Shown here one piece after another: positions 23,297 through 33,649 of a DNA stretch of 49,761 bases. Under the pieces are notes generated by a model, which had not been told where the DNA came from, searched no databases, and worked only from the letters and a program-made list of their open reading frames with translations. Source of the DNA: CAVYHJ01 sp963768165 [NCBI: uncultured bacterium] (GTDB lineage: Bacteria > UBP4 > UBA4092); contig CAVYHJ010000012.1 in assembly GCA_963768165.1 (NCBI GenBank), forward strand, positions 1 to 49,761, given 5' to 3'. Numbering within the stretch: position 1 is the stretch's first letter; each line of letters begins with the position of its first letter. Both the position numbers and the translations under genes were made by a program.

Positions 23297-23995
23297 TTAG
23301 GAATTCGCCAAATGAATTTCCACACGGCGGTTTTGCGCCCGTCCATCGGCGGTCGCATTGGAAGCAATAGGTTTTGTCTTTCCATATCCCTTGGTAGACA
23401 TTTTATCCCCAGGGACACCTTTTTCTTCCAAGAATTTTTTCACTGCTTCGGCACGCCGTTCGGAGAGTTTCTGATTATATTCATCCGTGCCTACGGAATC
23501 CGTGTGACCGGTAATAATGATGGCCGGGAATCCGTTTTCCTTCAGCACACCGGCGGCGCGATCCAATTCCAGTTTACCACCCGGTTTGAGATCGGATTTA
23601 TCCGTATCAAAGAACGCACCGGGGAGAACAAACAACGTTTTGCCTTCCACCACTTTTTCCACCGGTACTTCTTTAGTCACAACGCGTTCCGGGCCTTCTT
23701 TCACCACTTCTTTGGTAATAACCGTCGTCACCGTGGTATAGACAGGAACTTCTTTGGTCACCACTTCACCTTTGCAATTAAGATACTTGCAGATTTCCTC
23801 ATCGGTCATATTAGCGATTCGATACCAATCTTTCTGGATTTCCCAATAGTTGCAAGAACCGCAGTTAGTCTTGTTAATTTCTGCAACCAAATGATTCTTA
23901 CGGCCGGTATAGTTCTTTCCTACCGTGGCACAGCCGGAAACCAGCACCATAGCACTAATTAACGCAATAATGACGATTGATTTAATTTTTAACAT
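23297..23995 (-). CDS. OmpA-like peptidoglycan-binding lipoprotein
   Basis: A 232-residue lipoprotein: signal peptide with lipobox LVSGC (Cys about 22), then a cysteine-containing segment (NCGSCNYW), then a valine/threonine/glutamate-rich linker with repeated TKEVPV-type units (about 80-115). The C terminus is an OmpA domain (about 118-230): FFDTDKSDLKP, ITGHTDSVGTDEYNQKLSERRAEAVKKFL, and QNRRVEIHL. The Asp and Arg of the D...R peptidoglycan-binding site are present. It probably anchors the outer membrane to the cell wall, like Pal, though no tol genes are near. AGGGGGTGA precedes the ATG. Confidence 0.93.
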   Translation of the reverse strand: MLKIKSIVIIALISAMVLVSGCATVGKNYTGRKNHLVAEINKTNCGSCNYWEIQKDWYRIANMTDEEICKYLNCKGEVVTKEVPVYTTVTTVITKEVVKEGPERVVTKEVPVEKVVEGKTLFVLPGAFFDTDKSDLKPGGKLELDRAAGVLKENGFPAIIITGHTDSVGTDEYNQKLSERRAEAVKKFLEEKGVPGDKMSTKGYGKTKPIASNATADGRAQNRRVEIHLANS

Positions 23996-24118
23996 TTAAA
24001 ATTCACCCCCTTGCTTTAAAAAATATAAAATGCAAACTAACTCTCCTATTATTAAGGATACAGGCAAATTATAACACAGATGTACAGGAATGCCCATTTT
24101 TTATTGGTTCGATTCAGT

Positions 24119-24964
24119 TCAGGAAAGTTCAATATTTAAATCTGTTTTCATAATTTGTTGAACTCCGGTTGCACGGAAAGAACCGGTAATTGGAGAAGCA
24201 TTCAAAAAATGAGAACTTGCCGCAATGGCAATATGTGTATCGGCAACCGCCAGTCCGAGGGTGGGGTCATATCCTCGCCAGCCCCCGCCGGGTAAATAAA
24301 CTTCCGCCCAGGCGTGAAGGTAATGCTCATGACTTTTCGGATCGCACGAATGATAACCGCTGACAAACCTAGCGGCAATCCCCGCATACCGGCAACATTC
24401 CATAAATAAAACAGTCAAATCCCGGCAGGCACCCGTTTTCTCCTGTAACGTCTTTTCCGGCGGGTAGGGGTCTCCTTCTTCCCGGATGGTTACTTTAAAA
24501 TTCTTGTAAATATACGAGTTTAGATTATTCAAAAAAGCAAGGGTATTCCCGTTGGATTCTTCCATGATTATTTTTGCCAATTCTTGTACAAGAAGGTCCT
24601 TAGAAGAATTTTGCAAACAAGGCAACAATAGAGATTTTAAATTTTCGGGGTAATTTAAGGGAACCCTTTTGTATTCATCACCAGATAAAATATAATCAAA
24701 AGGGTTCTGGCGGAATGTAGCGGTTTTGGAAACACTGTGAATCTCGAAAGAATCCGTTACTCCGGAAAACCAGGCATAAATACAAATATTTCCTTCAATA
24801 TCCAGAAAGCGGGATTGCCCGACGGGCGCTGGTTTTATGGTTATATCATAGTCGATTAACTTTTGTGCGCAATCGGTGCGGGGGATCAGGCGGAGAACCT
24901 GGGGTTCCAAAAAGACCGGCTGGCTATAGGTATAGCGCGTCCCATGAGAAATATGAAACACCAT
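24119..24964 (-). CDS. Transglutaminase-like protein of the Anbu operon
   Basis: A 281-residue protein with the N-terminal transglutaminase-associated beta domain (FHISHGTRYTYSQPVFLEPQVLRLIPR) and a C-terminal transglutaminase-like core. The catalytic triad is visible: Cys in KTGACRDLTVLFMECCRYAG, His in HYLHAWAEVYLPGGGWRGYDPTLGL and the Asp in that same segment. It belongs to the COG1305 group that recurs with alpha-E, circularly permuted ATP-grasp and Anbu genes. The ATG at 24964 begins 4 bp after the Anbu stop. It is the last gene of the four. Confidence 0.9.
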   Translation of the reverse strand: MVFHISHGTRYTYSQPVFLEPQVLRLIPRTDCAQKLIDYDITIKPAPVGQSRFLDIEGNICIYAWFSGVTDSFEIHSVSKTATFRQNPFDYILSGDEYKRVPLNYPENLKSLLLPCLQNSSKDLLVQELAKIIMEESNGNTLAFLNNLNSYIYKNFKVTIREEGDPYPPEKTLQEKTGACRDLTVLFMECCRYAGIAARFVSGYHSCDPKSHEHYLHAWAEVYLPGGGWRGYDPTLGLAVADTHIAIAASSHFLNASPITGSFRATGVQQIMKTDLNIELS

Positions 24965-24968
24965 CAAT

Positions 24969-25742
24969 CTATTGTTTTCCTTTTTTAGCGGGGGTAGATT
25001 TTTTGCGACTTTCGCTCCGGCTTAATTTGGAAAATATAACCTCCGACCATTCACCGGGAAGGTTTTCAACGGAATTACGCAATCGTTCCTGCCACCAACT
25101 GGAAGTGGTCTCCAAATCTTTCTTGTCAAACCGGTGTTCTACAAAACGAAAACTATTGGCGTGGTATAAAGCCACATCAATAGGGAAATTCACATTAGAG
25201 GTGCTGATGCGGGTCGAATCGAATGCCAGGCAACCTACTTTCAAAGCATGCCTTAACGAATCATGAGATTTCAATGTTCGGTCAAGAACAGGTTTGCCGT
25301 ATCCGGTTTCGCCGATAATGGCATAGGGCGCGCTGCCCCCGATTTCCACCCAATTTCCCTGCGGATACAACAAATATAATTTATGTTCCTTGTCATTGAC
25401 ACATTGTCCGCCGATCAAGGCATAGAAGTTAAACGTAAACCCACTCTTAATCAAAGCTTCTTCATCTTCTTTTGCCACGATGCGCAATTTATCCGCCAGG
25501 GCATTCACTGCTTTAAAGAGACGATCGAACGGTTGTTCGCGGTCTTCCATCAACTCGTCAAAATAGGTCAATGCCTTATCCCGGATGGAGCGTAATCCGG
25601 AGGTCATCAGAAACATCGCGTAGTGGTCTTGTTGATAAATAGTCACCTTTTTGGCAACAATATGTTCACTGCCGGAGGTCACGCAGGTGTCCGCGATACC
25701 CACCAATCCTTCATCCAATTTCATTCCCAAACAAAACGTCAT
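24969..25742 (-). CDS. Anbu-type bacterial proteasome homologue
   Basis: A 257-residue Ntn-hydrolase. After removal of Met1 the protein begins with Thr (MTFCLGMKLDEGLVGIADTCVTSG), matching the proteasome-type N-terminal nucleophile of Anbu (COG3484). The DEGLVGIAD segment aligns with the DEGLVFASD of family members, with the active-site Asp, and K31-K32 (HIVAKKV) at the expected lysine position. An unusual lysine-rich C-terminal tail (SRKKSTPAKKGKQ) follows. The family assembles self-compartmentalised protease-like complexes of unsettled function. It overlaps the upstream alpha-E gene by four bases. Confidence 0.9.
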   Translation of the reverse strand: MTFCLGMKLDEGLVGIADTCVTSGSEHIVAKKVTIYQQDHYAMFLMTSGLRSIRDKALTYFDELMEDREQPFDRLFKAVNALADKLRIVAKEDEEALIKSGFTFNFYALIGGQCVNDKEHKLYLLYPQGNWVEIGGSAPYAIIGETGYGKPVLDRTLKSHDSLRHALKVGCLAFDSTRISTSNVNFPIDVALYHANSFRFVEHRFDKKDLETTSSWWQERLRNSVENLPGEWSEVIFSKLSRSESRKKSTPAKKGKQ

Positions 25743-26728
25743 TCTTCAATCTCCCTTTGATTAGATATTATTTCTTCATGCAGCGGTTTTAACGAAAAGA
25801 AAGTTTCTTGAACCGCATCGCCGACCGTATTGAACCGTATCTGGAGATTGTCCAGATAGTGATGAAATCCCTGTCCGATAATTTCATCTTCCCGGGTGTA
25901 GGAAATATCGGCGCGAAGCTGGCCTGCTTTTTGTTCCGCCAGATTGGCGAATGTACCGACCGATGAACCGGAAATAGAATGCAGGGAATTATCCAGGTTC
26001 AAAATACAATAATTAATCGCCCGGGGAAATTCATGGCTCAGTACGAGAAAACCGATAACCTGATCGGCAGTAATCCTGCCATGCCGTTTGCGATAAGCTT
26101 CGACGGCGCTGGCAGACCGCAAAACCGCCGACCATTGGATATCATCAAAGGCAGTGCCCACATCGGTTGCCCTGGGTAACAAAATAAAATATTTTACATC
26201 CAGCATGCGGGAGGTTTTATCCGCCCGTTCCAACAATCGTCCCAGCCTGCTGAAATGCCAGGGTTCCCCGTGCGCCATCGTGGTATGTTGTATCCCCTGC
26301 AATAAGAGGCTGCCCATTTTTACAGACTCATAAAATTCAGAATAGAAATCAATTGATTTGTTTTTCAGGGTAATTTCATTGACCATAAGGTAATACTTAT
26401 TGAGATGCTCCCACATATCAGAAGTAATAATTTCCCGAACGGAACGGGCATTTTCCCTCGCGGCATTCAAGCAGGAAATAATCGAATTGGGATTGTCTCT
26501 GTCAAAGGTTAAAAATTGGACAACATTTTCCCGGCTGGGTTTTTTATATTTATCAAGAAAAGGCTTCAAATCACCGGTGATGCTAACCAAAGGTTCCCAT
26601 TGTTCCACCGAACCGGAAGGCAAATCCAGCATAATTTGCAGGACGACGTCAATCACGCGGGCAATATTTTCCGCGCGCTCGATATAACGACTCATCCAGT
26701 AAACTGAATTGGCGACCCGGCTCAACAT
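25739..26728 (-). CDS. Alpha-E domain protein (COG2307/DUF403)
   Basis: A 329-residue all-helical protein matching the alpha-E domain: MLSRVANSVYWMSRYIERAENIARVIDV at the start, ARENARSVREIITSDMWEHLN in the middle, and EFPRAINYCILNLDNSLHSISG later. The family is found almost only next to COG2308 ATP-grasp enzymes and is thought to act with them in making a peptide or peptide-like tag. It starts 6 bp after the ATP-grasp stop and its own stop overlaps the Anbu start (ATGA). Confidence 0.92.
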   Translation of the reverse strand: MLSRVANSVYWMSRYIERAENIARVIDVVLQIMLDLPSGSVEQWEPLVSITGDLKPFLDKYKKPSRENVVQFLTFDRDNPNSIISCLNAARENARSVREIITSDMWEHLNKYYLMVNEITLKNKSIDFYSEFYESVKMGSLLLQGIQHTTMAHGEPWHFSRLGRLLERADKTSRMLDVKYFILLPRATDVGTAFDDIQWSAVLRSASAVEAYRKRHGRITADQVIGFLVLSHEFPRAINYCILNLDNSLHSISGSSVGTFANLAEQKAGQLRADISYTREDEIIGQGFHHYLDNLQIRFNTVGDAVQETFFSLKPLHEEIISNQREIEE

Positions 26729-26734
26729 AATCTT

Positions 26735-28189
26735 TTATTGTTCCACAATATTAATTTTGGTGGGCGACAAGACCCACGTATCTTTACTTCCCCCGCCTTG
26801 GGATGAATTCACCACCAATGATCCTTTCCTCAATGCTACCCGCGTTAACCCGCCCGGCATGACATAAATATCCTGACCGTAAATAATATACGGTCGCAAA
26901 TCCACATGACGACCCTCCACATGGTCATCTACAATCACCGGAACACGGGACAGAGCCAAGGTGGGTTGTGCAATATAATTTCTGGGATTGGAATGGATAT
27001 GATCCGCAAATTCCTTGTGTTGTTCCCTGGTGGAATGCGGACCAATCAACATGCCGTACCCGCCGGATTCGTTAGCGCATTTAACGACCAGTTTGTCGAG
27101 ATTTTCGACGACATATTTTCTGTCCTTTTCCAACCAGCATTGATGGGTGGGAACATTGGGTATAATGGCATCCTCATCCATATAGTATTTGATGATTTGG
27201 GGAACATAGGTATAAATCACTTTATCATCCGCGATACCGGTACCGGGCGCGTTCGCGAGAGCGACCCGACCGGCTTTGTAGACTTCCATGATACCGGGAA
27301 TTCCGATCATGGAATCCGACCGGAAAGTTTTGGGGTCGAGGAAATCGTCATCAATCCGGCGATAAATCACGCCCACCTTTTCAAACCCTTTGGTTGTCCG
27401 CATTTGCACGTACCCGTCTTTCACCACCAAATCCTGGCCTTCCACCAATTCAATACCCATTTGTTGTGCCAGAAAGGAATGTTCAAAATAAGCGGAATTA
27501 TAAACTCCGGGAGTAAGAACTACCGTGGAGGAATTCAATTGAGAGGATTGGATATAATGCAGCATTTCCAACAAATAGCCGGGATAATCAACCACAGGAC
27601 GAACAGACATTTCATTAAACACTTCTGGAAATGTTCGTTTCATGACCCGGCGGTTTTGTAAAACATAAGAAACCCCGGAAGGGCATCGCAGGTTATCTTC
27701 CAGAACATAGATTTGTCCGTTTTTGTCGCGTACGAGATCGGTCCCGGTAATATGGCACCAAATTCCTTTGGGGGGATTTAATCCCATGCAGGTTTTGCGA
27801 AAACTTTTGGCAGAAAGTATCAATTCAGCGGGAATGATCCCGTCCTTGATGATTTTTTGTTCATGATAAATATCATTAATAAATAGATTCAGCGCGTAGA
27901 TCCTTTGTTTTAATCCTTTTTCAATCCAGTCCCATTCTTCAGCGGAAACCACTCGCGGAATCAAATCCAGAGGAAAGATTTTTTCTATCCCGGCAGAATC
28001 GCCATAGACGTTAAAGGTAATCCCCAATTGCATTAAGAGGATTTCGGCGGATTGTTGACGGCGGCGAACTTCTCCCTCGGGTAACGAACTGATCCGTTCA
28101 ACAAGAGATTTTACATGAGAGCGGGGTGTTCCGCTTTGTTGGAACATCTCATCATAAAACTCATCAATGTTATACGAAGTAAAATTCAT
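26735..28189 (-). CDS. Circularly permuted type 2 ATP-grasp protein (COG2308)
   Basis: A 484-residue protein with the family's landmarks: [16 protein letters not shown] near the start, [61 protein letters not shown], then [17 protein letters not shown] (ATP-binding glycine loop) and [11 protein letters not shown], ending GGGSKDTWV. Predicted to ligate carboxylates to amines. First gene of the Anbu operon, with an extended -10 promoter 42 bp upstream and a GGAG ribosome-binding site. It is divergent from pgk. Confidence 0.93.
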   Translation of the reverse strand: MNFTSYNIDEFYDEMFQQSGTPRSHVKSLVERISSLPEGEVRRRQQSAEILLMQLGITFNVYGDSAGIEKIFPLDLIPRVVSAEEWDWIEKGLKQRIYALNLFINDIYHEQKIIKDGIIPAELILSAKSFRKTCMGLNPPKGIWCHITGTDLVRDKNGQIYVLEDNLRCPSGVSYVLQNRRVMKRTFPEVFNEMSVRPVVDYPGYLLEMLHYIQSSQLNSSTVVLTPGVYNSAYFEHSFLAQQMGIELVEGQDLVVKDGYVQMRTTKGFEKVGVIYRRIDDDFLDPKTFRSDSMIGIPGIMEVYKAGRVALANAPGTGIADDKVIYTYVPQIIKYYMDEDAIIPNVPTHQCWLEKDRKYVVENLDKLVVKCANESGGYGMLIGPHSTREQHKEFADHIHSNPRNYIAQPTLALSRVPVIVDDHVEGRHVDLRPYIIYGQDIYVMPGGLTRVALRKGSLVVNSSQGGGSKDTWVLSPTKINIVEQ

Positions 28190-28230
28190 ATCACGAATCG
28201 CTCCTATGGGAATTCAATGTTTCGAGAATT

Positions 28231-28239
28231 ATTATATCA
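28231..28239 (-). promoter_or_regulatory. Extended -10 promoter of the Anbu operon
   Basis: On the minus strand TGATATAAT at 28239-28231 gives a leader of about 35 nt containing GGAG before the ATG at 28189. It lies in the 119-bp gap shared with pgk. Confidence 0.45.
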
Positions 28240-28308
28240 TCGAAAGAAATATGATAATATTATCAAGCATATTTTTTTACTTTTCTAATTCTATTAAGGA
28301 GTATTTCT

Positions 28309-29499
28309 ATGAACAAATTATCGATCAGCGAAGTGGATGTAAAAGGGAAACGGGTATTAACCCGTGTAGATTTTAATGTCCCGCAGGATGAAAATCTACA
28401 GATTACCGACGATACCCGGATTCGGGCATCTCTACCGACGGTCAAATATATTATTGAGCATGGTGGGAAAGCGATTTTGATGTCGCATTTGGGCCGACCC
28501 AAAGGAAAAAGGAATGAAAAATATAGTTTGGCGCCTGTTGCCAAGCGGTTGGGTGAATTGTTAGGGAAGAATGTAGTGTTTGCCAAAGATTGTATAGGCC
28601 CAGATGCTGAATCTGCTGTAAATTCTTTAAAAAATGGGGATGTGTCGTTATTGGAAAATGTCCGATTTTACGCGGAAGAAGAAAAGAATGACGCGGAATT
28701 TTCCAAGAAATTAGCCAAGTTGGGTGATTTGTATTGCAATGATGCGTTTGGTTCGGCACATCGGGCGCATGCTTCTACCGAGGGAGTTGCAAAAGTCATT
28801 TCTCCGGCGGTTTCAGGATTCTTGATGCAAAAAGAATTGGACTTTTTAGGAAAAGCATTGACGACTCCCGAACGACCCTTCATTGCCATATTGGGCGGTG
28901 CCAAGATTTCGTCCAAGATTGGCGTCATTCAGAATTTATTGCCGAAAGTGGATGCGTTATTAATTGGAGGAGGGATGGCGTATACGTTTTTCAAAGCGCA
29001 GGGTTGGAATATCGGAGATTCATTATTGGAACAGGAGACCGTCGCCATAGCGGCGGATATATTAAAAACGGTCAAAGAAAAAAAATATAAAATGATTTTA
29101 CCTATTGACACGGTATTGGCGGATAAATTCGATGCGGCAGCGAATACCAAAATAGTAAACAGCAATGAAATTCCCAATGGTTGGCAGGGAGTGGACATTG
29201 GGCCCAAAACCGTGACCGCATTCAAAGAAGAAATCAAAAAAGCTAAAACGATTGTTTGGAACGGGCCGTTGGGTGTTTTTGAAATGGACCCGTTTGCCAA
29301 AGGGACCAATGAAATCGCCAAAACTTTGGGTGAGTCCAACGCTGTAACCATTATCGGGGGCGGCGATTCTATCGCGGCGCTTGAAAAAGCGGGTTGCATT
29401 GATAAAATGAGTCACGTCTCAACTGGCGGGGGTGCTTCTCTGGAATTTCTCGAAGGGAAAGTATTGCCGGGTGTGGCGGCGTTGACGGATAAGAAATAA
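28309..29499 (+). CDS. pgk: Phosphoglycerate kinase
   Basis: A 396-residue enzyme of glycolysis making ATP from 1,3-bisphosphoglycerate. Landmarks: [16 protein letters not shown] with substrate-binding Arg/Asp/Asn, [39 protein letters not shown], and the nucleotide-binding end [13 protein letters not shown] and [14 protein letters not shown]. Length is normal. AAGGAG lies at the right distance before the ATG, and a GATAAT-like -10 box is seen about 55 bp upstream. No gapdh gene is adjacent. Confidence 0.97.
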   Translation: MNKLSISEVDVKGKRVLTRVDFNVPQDENLQITDDTRIRASLPTVKYIIEHGGKAILMSHLGRPKGKRNEKYSLAPVAKRLGELLGKNVVFAKDCIGPDAESAVNSLKNGDVSLLENVRFYAEEEKNDAEFSKKLAKLGDLYCNDAFGSAHRAHASTEGVAKVISPAVSGFLMQKELDFLGKALTTPERPFIAILGGAKISSKIGVIQNLLPKVDALLIGGGMAYTFFKAQGWNIGDSLLEQETVAIAADILKTVKEKKYKMILPIDTVLADKFDAAANTKIVNSNEIPNGWQGVDIGPKTVTAFKEEIKKAKTIVWNGPLGVFEMDPFAKGTNEIAKTLGESNAVTIIGGGDSIAALEKAGCIDKMSHVSTGGGASLEFLEGKVLPGVAALTDKK

Positions 29500-29523
29500 T
29501 TCTTGTGCAATTGCGCAAGAATT
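29498..29523. repeat. Near-palindrome overlapping the pgk stop
   Basis: AATTCTTGTGCAATTGCGCAAGAATT, 26 bp with one mismatched pair, begins inside the pgk stop codon. It may act as a weak terminator or mRNA 3' stabiliser; no T-run follows. Confidence 0.6.
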
Positions 29524-29590
29524 GCTAAACGATTGATAAGTTTATGGTTGGATAACTATTAACAAATGTTAACAGTTTATTTTTAAGGGT

Positions 29591-29611
29591 GTAGGGGCGA
29601 CTCTGTGAGTC
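29591..29611. repeat. Possible decayed GTAG-type palindrome
   Basis: GTAGGGGCGACTC tgt GAGTC has the GTAG start of the palindromic family, but the right arm decays after GAGTC. The remainder of 29500-29752 holds no gene I can support. Confidence 0.3.
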
Positions 29612-29752
29612 ATCTTGGTGTCGGGAAATCCGTAAAAAGCATTTCATTCCCGACTCAGAAAATCCGGGTCTTTTTTAGGGGATAGTCAATCTTTTTTTCA
29701 GCAGACCCGTTAATCTAACTCACGCCATTAGTACAATTGTATTCAGATTCAT

Positions 29753-32700
29753 TTATTTTTGAAGATCTTTATTCGGGAAGGCAACCACCCTATTTCCACC
29801 CAATTCCAAATCAGAACTTTTACATTTGGGACATTTTCCAGTAACAAAAAGTCGGCTCTTTTCCGTAATAAATCCACACTGACGGCATTGGGTATTTTTT
29901 GCCATGTATAATGCCTCATCTGCCAGTTTCACGAGTGCTTCTCCAACCTCCGCTTTCTTTTTGTTTAATTCATCCCAGTTTACTTTTTCCGCATTGATGA
30001 CATGATACAAATTCTTCAGACTTTTTATATCCAACCGGCTTTCCAATACAGGGGCATGGTCTATCAGGGAAGATACTCCAAAACTCACGCGAACATGTAT
30101 TTTCTGTTTATTGAATTTAAACTCCAATTTTTCAATCCCCGCTCTTAATTTTTCGGCTACAATAACTGCTTTATCCAAAGGGGTATCCGGGAGAATAGCT
30201 ACAAATTCATCTCCCCCATATCGTCCCACAATATCATAGATCCGTAAGGTAGACTGAACCAGTTTCCCGACAGAGATTAAGACCTGGTCTCCCCACTGAT
30301 GGCCATAGGTATCATTGAGGCTTTTGAACCCGTCTAAATCAAAGAAAATGACTGACAAATGGCTGTAATTTCTCAAGGAAATCCGGCTTTGATAGAGTTT
30401 CATCAACATTCGCCGTATATTAAGTCCTGTTAATTCATCCGTGGACGCCTGATACAACATTGCTTTATGTTCCATATATTTTTTCATATGGAGTTCCACA
30501 GATAATACCAAATCGGGTTCATCCACCGGCTTGGATAAAAACGCCAAGGCTCCTTTTCGACGTCTTTCCAGGATGACTTGTCGGTCGGATACGGCAGTCA
30601 TGAATATAAAGGGTATCTTTTTGAATTCGGGATTATCGGCCAGTTCATCATGAAATTGGTCCCCTTTCATTTTCGGCATATTAAAATCACACAGGATAAG
30701 GTCAGGATGGTACTGGTAAACGGCATCAAGCCCCTGTTTTCCATCAAAGGCCAGTATAAAATTCTTATATCCGGCATTTTGTAAATATTCCAGTTCAATA
30801 TCTAATATAGATTTATTATCATCAATTAATAGTATTACCCCCTTTTGATAATCAAATTCTTTGGATTTATTGGGATCCGATATCATCACCACTACATTTT
30901 TCGTCTGGAATTTTTCTTTCAGGTCGATATCTACCAATTGATGCATAACTTTCCGCCGTGTAGATATCGTCTCTGAAACAGTTCCTGTCCCCCAATCTTC
31001 CGGTCGAAAGGCGCTTTTTCCCTTCGGTAATTCCAGCACAAAGGTGGCACCTTTATTTAATCCAGCCGATTCTGCATGGAGTTTCCCTTTGAGGAATCCT
31101 GCCAGTTGTCGTGCAAAGGACAACCCTATCCCTGTCCCTTTGTACCGGCTATCGAGACCCGCCCCACCCTGCTCAAATCGATTAAAAATGCTTTCCAATT
31201 TATCTTGAGGAATACCCGCACCGTTATCCGATACCCGAATCTGAATACTTCTGGGCTTCTCTACCAAGCTTACACAAATTTCCCCTTTTAAAGGATCTAC
31301 AAATTTAATCCCGTTGGAAATAATGTTGGATAAGACTTCTTCCAGTTTGTCGGGGTCTGTGTAAAAATTATTGACTTCACCAAGGGGAATTTTATGGCGT
31401 ATCACAATGGAGGTTATCACGACGGCAGATTTGTAAAAGTCCACCAAATCTTTTAAAAAGGCACAGATCCTTACACGTTTTACATTAATTTTAACTCCCT
31501 GGGCATCCATCTTGGACAAATCCAACAGTCGATCAATGGAATTTTTCAATTTTAGAGAGGTTTCACTAATGATATTGTATCGTTTACGAATAGCATTAAA
31601 ATCATGTTCGGAGTCGTATTTTATACCCAGGTCACTGTTATTTCGAATGATCATCAAAGGAGATCGAAAATCATGGGTGATATTGGCAATAAAGTTATTT
31701 TTCAGGGTATCCAGTTCCAGGAGTTTAAGGTTATTCTCCTGTAACGCTTTATCCTGCATAATGATTTTGTTTTGAGCTTTTTTCAGGCGTTCCAGATTCA
31801 GGATTGTCAATAAAGCTGTCGACATAAGATTGGTTATAGCCTGGTATATTTTGTCATCGGAGGGCCCCTGGGAATATATGACAAATCCCAAAAATCGGTT
31901 CTGGATAGTAAGGAGGTGAATAAGATAAGATTTTGACGCCTTGCCAAAGAGTAATTGTTTAGGAATCAATGTCCGGATATCCGATTTAGGATAATTTTTT
32001 AATACCTGCCGGGAACCATTGCGAAAGGCATAAATCATGTTTTGGCAAGAAACATCTTTAGAGGATTCCGGAAATAAAAACAAATAACAATCCGTAATAT
32101 CCAATTGAATCAGGGTTTGTTCAAAATATTTCAGAATATCTTCCATTTTAAAGGAAGCCAGGATGTTTCGAGATAGATCTTGAAGATTAATCTCGATAAA
32201 GTTTTTGATGATCTCCATGCCCCCGATAATCTTTTCCATATTCTGAAGTGACATAACCCCGGCTCGCATGGTTTGGGAATCTGTGTGGATGAGGGTATCC
32301 ATGTTTATATCGGGGAGAGAAACAATCTGTTGGCGCAAGGAGAGTATTTTTTCATAAATAGAATACACATCTTCTATTTTTTTAACTTTGTCGAAAAGTT
32401 CTTTTTGGTAATATTTTTCAAAATTATCAAAATTGGATTTTAAAACTTGTAGACCTGGATCCTGCAAATCTGTCACTAAAGATTCCCGGGAATCGGTAAT
32501 CAGCTGCAGGCCCATTGTTTTACAACCGCAGCTTTGCCGGATACGGAAAATGCCGGGAACTTCGGTTCTAAGCGGAACCTTTTTCCCATCGAGAATATTC
32601 TTTAATATTTTGATACCCTGGTATCCGAGTTCAAAAAAAGGATATTCGATGGCCGTAATCGAAGGCTGGCTGTATCGTCCCAAGGGAGCATCTTCCCAGC

Positions 32701-33391
32701 TAACCAGTTTAACATCTTGAGGAACCTGGATTCCTAATTTCTTAAGCCCTTCCAGAACTAAATAAGCCTCATAGGAGTACATGGACATGATGACATCAGG
32801 TTGTATTTTCCGGTGGACAAATATTTCTTTGAGAATAAAATCCGCCCTGTTTTCCATGATCTCACCTGCTGAGGCCATATCCCGGCTGGTCAAATGATAG
32901 GGACCGGTCTCCAGACCCTTTTCTTTCATGAAATCCAGATACGCTTCGGTGCGATCATCCTCATTTATGGATGAAACATAGACGATTTTGCGACAACCAT
33001 GAATATCATACAGATGTCTCATCATTTCCGAAAGATACTTGTACCCGTTGAGGTTGACATAGGGTATTTTTTTCTGGATTTTTCCGATACAGACGATTGG
33101 AACATTCTTATGGGATCCGAGAATATCGAAAATTTCATCTTCTTCTGCAGTGATACCACTCATTCCCAGAAAATCCGTTTGGAATACCAACCCATCAAAT
33201 GAAAATTTATCCAACATTGTCTGAATCAGTTTTTTTTGTTCCCCAAACTTAAAATAAATACCGGAAATGTTCCCGCCCAGATTCAAAAGATTAATATTTA
33301 AGTCTTGTGCGGCGGCTCTGACACCCGCTTGAATAGTCGTCTTGTTATAGTAGTCTGTTTGTGTTAAAAAACAAATTGTATGTTTTGACAT
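29753..33391 (-). CDS. Hybrid sensor: LacI-type sensor, histidine kinase, receiver, GGDEF, zinc ribbon
   Basis: A 1212-residue one-protein signalling chain. Residues 1-290 form a LacI/GalR-type periplasmic-binding-like domain without its DNA-binding helix, ending in IRQSCGC. Residues 300-540 are a helical/GAF-like linker. HisKA is at about 560-630 (NITHDFRSPL, phospho-His near 573) and HATPase at about 680-790 (NIISNGIKF, DNGAGIPQ, GTGIGLSFARQLA). The receiver is at about 850-970 (LLIDDN; phospho-Asp near 902 in LILCDFNMPKMKG; Lys in FLSKPVD). GGDEF is at about 985-1170 (FFDLDGFKSLNDTYGH, GRYGGDEF) with an intact RxxD inhibition site (RIYD five residues before GGDEF). The C-terminal ribbon is CRQCG...CPKC. 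It is predicted to couple a cytoplasmic small ligand to cyclic-di-GMP synthesis. No membrane helix is evident. Confidence 0.93.
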   Translation of the reverse strand: MSKHTICFLTQTDYYNKTTIQAGVRAAAQDLNINLLNLGGNISGIYFKFGEQKKLIQTMLDKFSFDGLVFQTDFLGMSGITAEEDEIFDILGSHKNVPIVCIGKIQKKIPYVNLNGYKYLSEMMRHLYDIHGCRKIVYVSSINEDDRTEAYLDFMKEKGLETGPYHLTSRDMASAGEIMENRADFILKEIFVHRKIQPDVIMSMYSYEAYLVLEGLKKLGIQVPQDVKLVSWEDAPLGRYSQPSITAIEYPFFELGYQGIKILKNILDGKKVPLRTEVPGIFRIRQSCGCKTMGLQLITDSRESLVTDLQDPGLQVLKSNFDNFEKYYQKELFDKVKKIEDVYSIYEKILSLRQQIVSLPDINMDTLIHTDSQTMRAGVMSLQNMEKIIGGMEIIKNFIEINLQDLSRNILASFKMEDILKYFEQTLIQLDITDCYLFLFPESSKDVSCQNMIYAFRNGSRQVLKNYPKSDIRTLIPKQLLFGKASKSYLIHLLTIQNRFLGFVIYSQGPSDDKIYQAITNLMSTALLTILNLERLKKAQNKIIMQDKALQENNLKLLELDTLKNNFIANITHDFRSPLMIIRNNSDLGIKYDSEHDFNAIRKRYNIISETSLKLKNSIDRLLDLSKMDAQGVKINVKRVRICAFLKDLVDFYKSAVVITSIVIRHKIPLGEVNNFYTDPDKLEEVLSNIISNGIKFVDPLKGEICVSLVEKPRSIQIRVSDNGAGIPQDKLESIFNRFEQGGAGLDSRYKGTGIGLSFARQLAGFLKGKLHAESAGLNKGATFVLELPKGKSAFRPEDWGTGTVSETISTRRKVMHQLVDIDLKEKFQTKNVVVMISDPNKSKEFDYQKGVILLIDDNKSILDIELEYLQNAGYKNFILAFDGKQGLDAVYQYHPDLILCDFNMPKMKGDQFHDELADNPEFKKIPFIFMTAVSDRQVILERRRKGALAFLSKPVDEPDLVLSVELHMKKYMEHKAMLYQASTDELTGLNIRRMLMKLYQSRISLRNYSHLSVIFFDLDGFKSLNDTYGHQWGDQVLISVGKLVQSTLRIYDIVGRYGGDEFVAILPDTPLDKAVIVAEKLRAGIEKLEFKFNKQKIHVRVSFGVSSLIDHAPVLESRLDIKSLKNLYHVINAEKVNWDELNKKKAEVGEALVKLADEALYMAKNTQCRQCGFITEKSRLFVTGKCPKCKSSDLELGGNRVVAFPNKDLQK

Positions 33392-33620
33392 AAATTGACC
33401 TTGATAATGGATTTAAAGTTTAAGTCACTTATAGGACAAATGTCAATCAATATTCTACCAACCATCGGTCTCTGATATTGGCCTAGAAGAGGTTAATGAG
33501 AAAGAAGTTTTCCTAAGAAATTTTATTAATACAAATCCAATTAGATATACCGAAATTTATTCATTTTTCTTTATGAATGGGAAAATCTAACAGATACATG
33601 ATTACGTTAGTTATTATCGC

Positions 33621-33649
33621 TTGACAATTGATATTAAAGGGAATAGGAT
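33621..33649 (+). promoter_or_regulatory. Promoter of the first repeat copy
   Basis: TTGACA (33621-33626), 17-bp spacer, TAGGAT (33644-33649), 64 bp before the ATG. The -35 box lies outside the repeat unit, which starts at 33630, so the second and third copies have TTATTT-like sequence there instead. The rest of the 33392-33712 gap shows nothing else. Confidence 0.5.

Noticed and set aside
23312-23962. 216-residue plus-strand frame opposite the OmpA-like gene
   Set aside because: It is antisense to a clear lipoprotein gene and its Phe-rich composition is the mirror of Glu/Lys codons.
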